DNA from: Pycnopodia helianthoides
Lineage: Eukaryota > Echinodermata > Asteroidea > Forcipulatida > Asteriidae
DNA: 64,000 nt
Assembly: GCA_032158295.1 (NCBI GenBank)
Contig: CM063246.1
Coordinates: 16,217,168-16,281,167, forward strand
Direction: 5' to 3'
The stretch's first letter is position 1. Each line of letters begins with the position of its first letter. A program made the translations under genes and the position numbers. This document shows, piece by piece, positions 56,780 to 64,000 of the stretch. Under the pieces are notes generated by a model that worked only from the letters and a program-made list of their open reading frames with translations, had not been told where the DNA came from and made no database searches.

Positions 56780-58975
56780 GGAACTGTAATTATACTCAGA
56801 CAACAACAAAATGCAATAAGCTTAGCCAATATGTGAATTTCCGCCACAGCTTGACACTGCAATTTATTTAAGTGCAATTAATACCAGCGATTTGATTTAA
56901 ATCACAAGCTGTGACAAAGTGACGTTAAGCAGACAAATTTCCCTCCAAAAAGTATCAACTGACCTGCCAATAGTGTGCTTTCATTGGCTGACCTATATAA
57001 CTTTAGGACCAATCAAACCATTTTCACCACTACGCCTATGCTGATTGTTTGTTGGCCTGATCATCTGGATCCCCCAAACCAGTATAGCTTCACGCATCAC
57101 AATTGCCAGAATGGGCCAGCACGTCCAACCGTCAAAACAATGACAGTACATGCACATAAGCCTGATCCATCACGCATGCACGGCAACCGCCGATCCAAGC
57201 ATGGAACGCACAGACTAGGAGAAGTGTGATGTGGTATGCCGAGTATAAAGCATTTGATCACAAAATTGATAAAATGAATTATCCTTGTTTTACCTGACCT
57301 GCCGCCAACAGAAAAGAGGAAGCTCACGAAGTACACTGTGGGTAACTGTAGAGGGTGCTATTGTATGGTACATGTATATCAAACTCTTAGCGGCAAATAC
57401 CTGCCAGCTTTATGTGACACCCTCATATTTTAAATGTTACACTTCTATTTTATTACTTCTTCTTATTTGAAGGGACAAAGTGGACCCTTGCCCCCTGCAA
57501 TCCAGTATCTTTATATTTGGGTACTAAATTTGGTAATTAATTACCAATATTGCATTCGGCAAGTTCAATGTGTTGTGGTTGATTATTACTGGCTCTGAGT
57601 GTAATCATGTAATAGACTCTGGTCCCCTGCCCCTGTGACAAACTGCGTGTAATGCAAACACAACATAACTATACAAAATAAGAGAATACATGTGCGCACA
57701 CAGCTTTATGGCAAGCACATATTAAGTGGGTTAAAGGTACAGACATATGCAACCAGTAGGTTCTTAAAATGCCATTATACTCAGACGATAACAAAAAATG
57801 CAATAACCGATTATGTGATATGTGATTTCCGCCACAGCTTGACACTGCAATTTATTTAAGTGCTATTAGCACCTGTAATTAAAAACCAAAAATAATAACA
57901 CTATTTGAAACAACAATTTGTAAAATGGCAAGGAGCCGGATACCGAACATAGGGCAAACCGGCTGACAGACAAACAAAACATACATGTAACAATGGACAA
58001 CCATACACATACCAGTGGCCACACCAAGGACTACCACGCCCTTACCAAAGTGGCCACACCAACAACAAAAATTGACCACGCAAAGGACTATACTGAGCCC
58101 TTTTACCAAAGTGGCCACAAAGGATTACCACGCCCTCACCAAAGTGACCACACAAAGGACAATCATGCCTTTTTACCAAAGTGGCCACACCAAGGGGGGT
58201 ACCACATCCATAAAAACATAAACACAGCTGAGCCAGGACAACCATTCACCTGATGCACACTGTGCACCTATCAATGAAGTATTTAAGAAGTCCTACATGA
58301 AAATGCTATTCCCCAAGTTGGAAAACGAGGGGGAAGAATGGCCCCGGCGGAACCGCCGGGCACCCTAAATCTAACTTTACCATTAATTATAAGTGATAAA
58401 AAGAGAGAAGTGTATCCCAGTCCTAGTAACACATCAGAAATTCCCCAAGTTGGAAAATGAGGGGGACAGGTAAGATAGCCCAACCAAAACACGGATGGCA
58501 CTATCGTAAGAAAAATTACATAACCTTGGCCATTACAACTAGAAATTACGTTATACAATTTTTTCTACAAATGAAATTATAAGACATTTACTATTTTCTG
58601 TCATTTTCTGCGAAAAACTGCCCTTTCAAAGGTGGAGCAACAGGGGAGGAGGCAGGTTATAATGTTTGGCTTCAATCACAAGCTGTGACATAGTGACGCT
58701 AAGCAAGAAAATGTTTTCCCTCCAAAAAGGTAAAAAGCGACTTGCCAATATATTCTGCTCATTGGCTGACCTTTTAAACTTAAGGACCAATCAAACCGTT
58801 TTCACCACTACGCCTATGCTGATTGGTTGTTCGCCCGAACATCTGGACCCCCCAAACCAGTATAAATAGCTTCACACATCACAATTGCCAGAATGGGCCA
58901 GCATGTCCAACCGTTAACACAACAGTACATGCACATTAGTCTGATCCATAACGTATGCACAGCAACCGTCACACC
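56780..58975. repeat. Direct repeats resembling retroelement termini
   Basis: Segment A (ATTATACTCAGAC...TTTCCGCCACAGCTTGACAC) occurs at about 56785-56885 and 57772-57875. Segment B (CACAAGCTGTGACA...CAATTGCCAGAATGGGCCAG) occurs at about 56905-57220 and 58675-58960. In the second copy A and B are separated by about 800 bp. Within that, TTCCCCAAGTTGGAAAA followed by GAGGGGGA is directly repeated (near 58310 and 58441). A recombinase/SGNH unit lies on one side and an RT unit on the other, so these may be the end of one DIRS-type element and the start of another. Confidence 0.6.
58010..58200. repeat. AGTGGCCACA-type imperfect tandem repeat
   Basis: Motifs of the form CCAAAGTGGCCACACCAAGGAC with ACCACGCCC recur five to six times at intervals of about 35-55 bp. 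Confidence 0.75.
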
Positions 58976-59083
58976 CCAGTACATGCACATTAGCCTGATC
59001 CATCATGTATGCACGGCCAACCGTTAGCACTACAGTACATGCACATTAGCCTGATCCATAACGTATGCACAGCAACCGTTCAC
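58920..59083. repeat. About 57-bp tandem repeat, three units
   Basis: Each unit carries AGTACATGCACATTAGCCTG followed by a TGTATGCAC/CGTATGCAC and GCAACCGT motif. One related unit lies near 57144-57200. Confidence 0.8.
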
Positions 59084-59119
59084 ATAATAAGGGTACAAGG
59101 TCGTTTCCGGCCAAACAAA

Positions 59120-59626
59120 TTATGGGTGCGGCAAATAATGAGCGCCTAGTTTAGCGCACTGTGCTTTCGCCCAGCGGTTAATGGCACGCCGTTTCTTCTC
59201 CATAGCAGGTTGTGATTTCTTTGCCCCAAAATAGAAGACCCAAGAGAGAATATGAGAGCACACTATCTTAGTAGTTGGAAATTGGGACACATACCTCTGC
59301 AATGCCACTGTAATGCGCTGACGCATGCAAAATTCTTCAACGTCAGTGAGGTCGTTGGTGCCTATATGAAAAACAAGGACTGATGGGGGCAGACCTGGTG
59401 TTGACTGAATGAGCGAATCAAGATCACCCATGCGCACCCCACTTTTCCCTTTCCAGATAACCTGACGAGGGAGATGCATTTTTCCTGCTACCCAGCAAAC
59501 AATGGAGTCACCAATTATCCAAACTGGACCTATTGATTGTGGGTGACAGATAAGGTTAACAGAAACGAACGGTAATTGATTAGAATAAAGCGTTAAAGCT
59601 TGTACGCGGTGTTCCTGAAACTTCAT
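59120..59626 (-). pseudogene. Retroelement SGNH/GDSL-like hydrolase ORF
   Basis: A minus-strand frame of 168 codons shows WIIGDSIVCW (block I with GDS Ser) near 59490-59525 and VFHIGTNDLTD (block with GxND) near 59345-59375, matching SGNH-family hydrolases. The last block with the catalytic Asp/His is less clear (AHYLPHP at the end). It lies right after the recombinase C-terminus in the minus-strand sense, with a frame change between them. Known: some DIRS-type elements carry such a domain after the recombinase. Its role in the element is unknown. The ORF is largely intact. Confidence 0.7.
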
Positions 59627-59764
59627 AACCTAGTACGGTGCGAATGTATGTATCCTAGCCCTGGACGATATCATAAATTTTGACTGGCGAGGTATCGTCG
59701 GGTAAATATCGCCGATACGTCGATATATCGCGATCGAGGTCGAAATATAATTGTTGTTGTTTAG

Positions 59765-60257
59765 GCCCAACTGCAAGTTTAGGTAGTGCGATGTTACATG
59801 TATGTTTCATCCTGTTTTTTTTACTTAAAATTCAAACTAATAGAGTTGTTAAGTTTTTATTCCATTTGTTTGTGAGGTGTTTTTTTTTTCAAGTCCAAAA
59901 TATACCAAATGCCAAATTAGGTCTCAAACTTTCAGTATTCAAAAACATTAATTTTAAATGTACATAATTAAAATAGTGAATCTAAAATCAAAACAGGGAA
60001 AGGAAAGAAGAAGAAAAAATGCAAATTTAGGTAGTGCGTTTTTACGCTTTTAACCTCGGTTTTATAAAATTTAAAATTCAAACTAATAGCGTTGTTACAT
60101 TTTATTTCGTTTGTTTCTGAGGTGTTTTTTTAAAGTCCAAAAAATACCGAATGCCAAATTAGGTCTCCAAACTTTTGGTATCCAAAAACATTAATTTTAA
60201 GTGTGCATAATTAAAATAGTGAATCTAAAATCAAAACAGGGAAAGGAAAAAAAAAAA
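59765..60257. repeat. Tandem duplication of about 240 bp inside the hAT element
   Basis: TTTAGGTAGTGCG...AAATTCAAACTAATAG.GTTGTTA...AAAACAGGGAAAGGAAA occurs at about 59772-60010 and again at about 60025-60250 with roughly ten per cent difference. It lies between the left TIR and the 3' end of the transposase. Confidence 0.85.
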
Positions 60258-60440
60258 CAACAACTGAAAATCATCAAAACAAGTCAAGTACATGTAGCTA
60301 AATTCAGATTTGTTAATTTTAGAAGACTTCATAATCAATCTGAATGCTGCGATCCGCTTTATGGAATCATGGGTATTGAACTAATAATCTCAAACGAATT
60401 ATAAGTCCTAGTTCAGTGCTGGTGGCTGAAGGCAATCACT

Positions 60441-62697
60441 TCAAGTTCTTTGCAAGAAAGACCAGCATGTCAACCTTCTCAGGGTTGAGTGAAGATCGTG
60501 TTTGCGTGAATATGTTCCCAGCCGTACTGAAGAGTCTCTCTGATGAAGAGCTGGTTGCACAAATACATAGGTATTTCTGCGCAATCCGTGCAATCGTTGG
60601 GAATTTAAATCCGTTCTGCTTCCACCATTTAAGAGGATCATCATCGCTATCGATACAGAGCTAGTATTGATAAATATGACTCTAGTTGTAGTTTGACAAT
60701 CTCCTCGGCTGTTTTTTCCGGTCTCTGTTGTTGACTCCCCATTCCCTTAAAAAAACTTCCAAAAGTTAGTCTTTTCTTGGCGGGGGGGACTGGGGACTGG
60801 GAGCTCGGTTGGGCATCAGCCGCGTCACTTTCGGAAAGTGACTAGGGATTATGAAGTTGTTCCTGTCTCGCCCTGGTCGTGCTCAATGCATGCAACTGCT
60901 TCGAGGCAAACCATGTCAATTGACTTTGCTTGCAGAAGTTCAGTCGAATATTCTCCCTTAAATCGAGGATCCAGGAGGGTAGTGACATGAAGGAGCAGCA
61001 CAGTGGTGGCCATTCCCGTCTCGTCCCGGTATTTCCCCTCCATGTATTGTACGATCCGGGTCTTGATATCTGTCGTCAATTGTACGTCATCCACCTTTGG
61101 CGCCTTTATGTCAGTGGACAGAAGTTGCATCAAGGGGACAACTGATGACACTGTGACGTATTCTTTGGCAGAAAGAATGTCCGTGAAGTCTGCAACCGGT
61201 GCCAGGGCTATCTTGATTGCCTCGAGAACGTCTACATCTTGCCACTTCGAGACCAGTGGAGCGGTGTCATAATTGGCCATCAACACACGCTGTACGGCAG
61301 CCCTCTACTCAAGGAAACGGCTAACCATCTTGTGGTGAGATCCCCATCGTGTACATACTTCCTAAAAAAGAGATTAAAACCAAAATCCTTTAACAATATA
61401 CTAAATAAAAAAAATACTAATAGGGAAAAGTTACCGTTGCTTTGTTTTTGAAATAGAAAAAGGAAAATGTACCCACCAGTTTTCAAAATTGTTAAAAAAT
61501 TTAATCAGGAGTATTTTCGCCCCCAAAACATTTAACTTTTGAAAAGAAGTTAAAACTGAAAGTGTGTAACATAGAAACAGGCGCTTTTGTTGTGACATGT
61601 TATACTTGTGTTTCTCTAGTTTAGTTGCATTGTTTTTGTTCATTAAACCAAACTTTTAACATGAGTGTACATACCCAGACAAGACAGTGCTTAGGGAGAT
61701 TGAGGGCCGTCTGCTCTTTGACGAGGTCTCTTCTTCTGTTCCACGAGTGTGAGAACGCACAATGTTTTTACAAACAGCAACTGCACGATCAATCCTTCTG
61801 TCGTTCTTCATAGAGTTAGTCACTGCAAGGTTCAAGTTGTGTCCAAAACACAAAAGTCTTGTCCAATTATTGGCCTCTGCTGCCGCTATCATGTTTGTCC
61901 CATTGTCCGTTGTTAGGCAAATCTGCTTCGCTTGACTCCAACCCCATGAGCTTAATGAGCCCTTCATGGCCGATGCAACATTTTCTCCAATGTGGTTTTC
62001 TGGCATGTACGACGTTTGAAGACATCTGCTTTGGAGGGACCACTGCTCATCTACGAAGTGTACTGTGTAGCTCAGGTAGGGCTGAAGGTGTTCTCCGGAC
62101 CACAAGTCGGAAGTTGCAGAAAAAAATTCGCAACTTCTTCGGCAACTCTTGTGCGCACCTTGTTGTACTTTGCTGGTATTGCCATTCTGCTGAAATATTT
62201 TCGGCTTGGGAGTTCGTATTTTGCGACGATCATACGAAGGAGGTGCCTGAGCCCCTCCTTCTCAACAGTGGTGAAGGGAAGCATATCTTTACCAATGCAG
62301 TATGGTGACCGCATCTGTATACTTCTTCCAAATCTTGCTTTTGCGGTCATACTTGGTGTGCTTGGATGGCAGATTCCTGGATGGTAGATTGTCGGGATGC
62401 TTGTGGAGTAGTTTGTGGCTGCGTCGATTTACCACGGGGGGCTACGGAGTTGAACTTTGCCGGATGGTTGGCTTTCAAGTGGGAGTACAGGTTGCTTGTG
62501 CTACACTGGCGTACTTTGACTTCACGTTGGCAAATTCGGCAGATTGCCTGGTTTTCATTTGCTGGTTTTTCCCCATCAGCATCCGGAAGGAATCCAAAAT
62601 GTGCCCAAACTGCTGCTGACGTGCTTTGCTTTGACACGAGATTGGGCGGTCTCAATCGGCCTTGACTGGAAGATGGGCCGGGAGTGTCACTGTCCAA
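60441..62697 (-). pseudogene. hAT transposase with N-terminal BED finger, disrupted
   Basis: From the start at 62697 there is a BED-type finger (VWAHF, CRIC, SHLKANH) in the first 80 residues. Next, near 62072-62350, comes a helical region with TTVEKEGLRHLL. After a frameshift near 62105 the RNase H-like core reads SDLWSGEHLQPYLSYTVHFV, ICLTTDNGTNMIAAAE and CFGHNLNLAV. A gap of about 300 bases near 61370-61655 is AT-rich and may be an intron or an insertion. Then come RWGSHHKMV and the acidic helical part at 60849-61350. The C-terminal dimerisation domain at 60441-60660 reads WWKQNGFKFPTIARIAQKYL and TSSSSERLFSTAG with the catalytic Glu. It resembles ZBED-type hAT transposases. Several frameshifts, and stops near 60835-60850, suggest it is inactive. 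Confidence 0.85.
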
Positions 62698-62699
62698 GT

Positions 62700-63840
62700 C
62701 TCACCCTCCCTCCAGTTCAGGATCCAGTTGGTTAAGCATTGCGTCTCGGAGCACAGAGGGAGAGTTCGGGCAAGAAATTCTCTTTTAAAGTATGAAAACA
62801 GTAATTTATCTTATAGACGATAGGAGAAATTCTCTTGAAGAGTCAACGATCTCATAGCGAACTTACAGGTTGAACAACCATGAAGACAATAAAGTTCCAA
62901 CGCTAAATGTAGGCCTACTGCTTTATACAGGCGAAGATTATGAAATAAACAAGGAGAAATTTGATTGATACTGGAAGGATGGGGGATATGTCGGTGGGCG
63001 CCAGCCATGGCAGAGATTTGTTGTGTCATTTAGTTCATGTTTATTGTGAAGTTGGTGTTCATATCATTCCGTGTTTTTTGTAGCACTGTTATTCCCCTCA
63101 CACCTTCAACCGTAAATGAGAACATGTTCAGGATTACTAGCCTTGGGACTACACTCAATTTTATATGGAAAATTCATGACTATGGCTATTTTATAAGCCT
63201 ACTTTTCCCACCAAAAAAATCGGCAGATAGTGACATATTGTTCAAAACAGGCAAATCCCTGACTACATGTATCTCTCTGACTATCACTATTTATCATTCT
63301 TTTTTCGTATAACAAACTACTTTCTGTAAACATTGTTTTGCCAAAGTGCGGCTTATTTCTTTTCCCAAATCTTTCTGAAGTTGTTCTCTTCCCTAAAAAA
63401 CTTTTCTCAAACAAAAAGTTTGGAACAGCCACTGCGAGTTACCTCTTAAGAAAACCCAATAAGAAGAACGTAGTGATTGACATTAGGCCTGCGTTCAGGA
63501 ACCATTGCGTATTGCGCCTTCAAGTTGAGCGAGTTTATGATCAGATAAGAAAGTCTTTGACAGCGAGCGCTTACCGACTATCACACAGGGTGTCTGTTGT
63601 ACACCGTAAACCACAGCCCGAACAGATAAGATTTTATGGCCTTGGTTGGGCTATTCTAGCATGGTTTCGATCCATTGACAATAACATTTGCGGCACATCT
63701 TAAGTTCTAATACGATTGAAAAAGTGTTTCTTTTGTTTGCGCCGTCTGTGCAAGCAGTTTTGATACATTTTGTTAAATATTAACTATATCTTGAGAATAT
63801 CGTCTGAGTTACGATATTTCGATATTTTTAAAAACAAAGT
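62700..63840. other. 5' non-coding part of the hAT element
   Basis: Sequence between the transposase start and the right TIR. A plus-strand open frame of 121 codons at 63338-63703 has no recognised motif. Subterminal sequence near 63790-63890 repeats GATATCG-type motifs. Confidence 0.5.
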
Positions 63841-63906
63841 CGATACTGTCGATATCGTCTTCAGTGTCGTATTGTGACGATAATATCGTGATATCGTCCA
63901 GCGCTA

Positions 63907-64000
63907 ATGTATCCACCGCATTGGAACGCCACCTACCCATCCTATAAACTTCATCATAAGGGACACCTGCACTCACTGCCGTGGACACAGCCCCAATATG
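63907..64000 (-). pseudogene. DIRS-type tyrosine recombinase, C-terminal catalytic end (split by hAT)
   Basis: Reading from the window edge, the minus strand gives HIGAVSTAVSAGVPYDEVYR and then MGRWRSNAVDT. This matches the HxxR...GRWxSxAxxxYIR end of tyrosine recombinases, with the usual Arg of the FRIGA motif apparently replaced by His. The next codon, the nucleophilic Tyr, is split by the hAT element. Across the element the sequence resumes at 59655 as YIRTVLGYE. The rest of the recombinase lies beyond 64000. Confidence 0.75.

Larger units (their letters stand above)
59656..63906 (-). mobile_element. hAT DNA transposon, 4.25 kb, with 8-bp target duplication
   Basis: The terminal inverted repeats read TAGCCCTGGACGATATCA on the left and, inverted, TAGCGCTGGACGATATCA on the right. 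Both sides are flanked by ATGTATCC (59648-59655 and 63907-63914), the 8-bp duplication expected of hAT. More imperfect CGATATCG-type sequence follows just inside both ends. The transposase is on the minus strand. The insertion is in the recombinase of a DIRS-type element. Confidence 0.95.

Noticed and set aside
61859..62665. Plus-strand open frames over the hAT transposase
   Set aside because: Antisense shadows of the BED finger and catalytic core.

Overview
This 64 kb window looks like intron sequence from a TE-rich metazoan nuclear genome, probably a marine invertebrate. It is AT-rich, intron-rich and full of microsatellites. It has no bacterial operons, no rRNA genes and no standard tRNA gene. 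Its mix of DIRS-type, Penelope-type, CR1-type and restriction-endonuclease-type retroelements with hAT, TTAA-target and foldback DNA elements fits an invertebrate. I cannot name the species from the sequence.

One host gene can be supported. It lies on the minus strand and runs across most of the window, with seven exons: 52866-53029, 50311-50469, 48455-48524, 29845-29988, 17950-18086, 14260(or 14323)-14903 and 3881-4552. Every splice phase agrees across all six introns, giving one open frame of about 663 codons in the window. It encodes a PH domain, a short helical segment, a Ser/Asn-rich linker and a proline-rich region with PPLPPR-type SH3-binding motifs, so it looks like a membrane-recruited signalling adaptor. 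Both ends of the gene lie outside what I could identify.

Nearly everything else is mobile DNA in its introns or upstream of the first visible exon. Intron 6 (4553-14259) holds two TTAA-flanked MITEs, degenerate repeats and LINE fossils. Intron 5 (14904-17949) holds a 51-bp minisatellite of about 31 units inside a TIR-bounded element. Intron 4 (18087-29844) holds a 7.6 kb foldback element invaded by a LINE, and a Penelope-like fragment. Intron 3 (29989-48454) holds a CR1-type LINE split by a later cluster that includes an RLE-type LINE abutting TAA repeats. It also holds a plus-strand LINE tail split by a MITE with a 7-bp target duplication, a tyrosine-recombinase fragment, a tRNA-derived SINE and a third TTAA MITE.

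Upstream of the first visible exon (53030-64000) are DIRS-type pieces on the minus strand: RT-RNase H, terminal-repeat-like direct repeats, and a tyrosine-recombinase/SGNH-hydrolase unit. A 4.25 kb hAT transposon has inserted into the recombinase catalytic-tyrosine codon, with an 8-bp target duplication. I found no clearly new host system. The most distinctive things are the precisely readable nested insertions, the foldback element, the AP-1-like palindromic minisatellite and the recombinase/SGNH retroelement.
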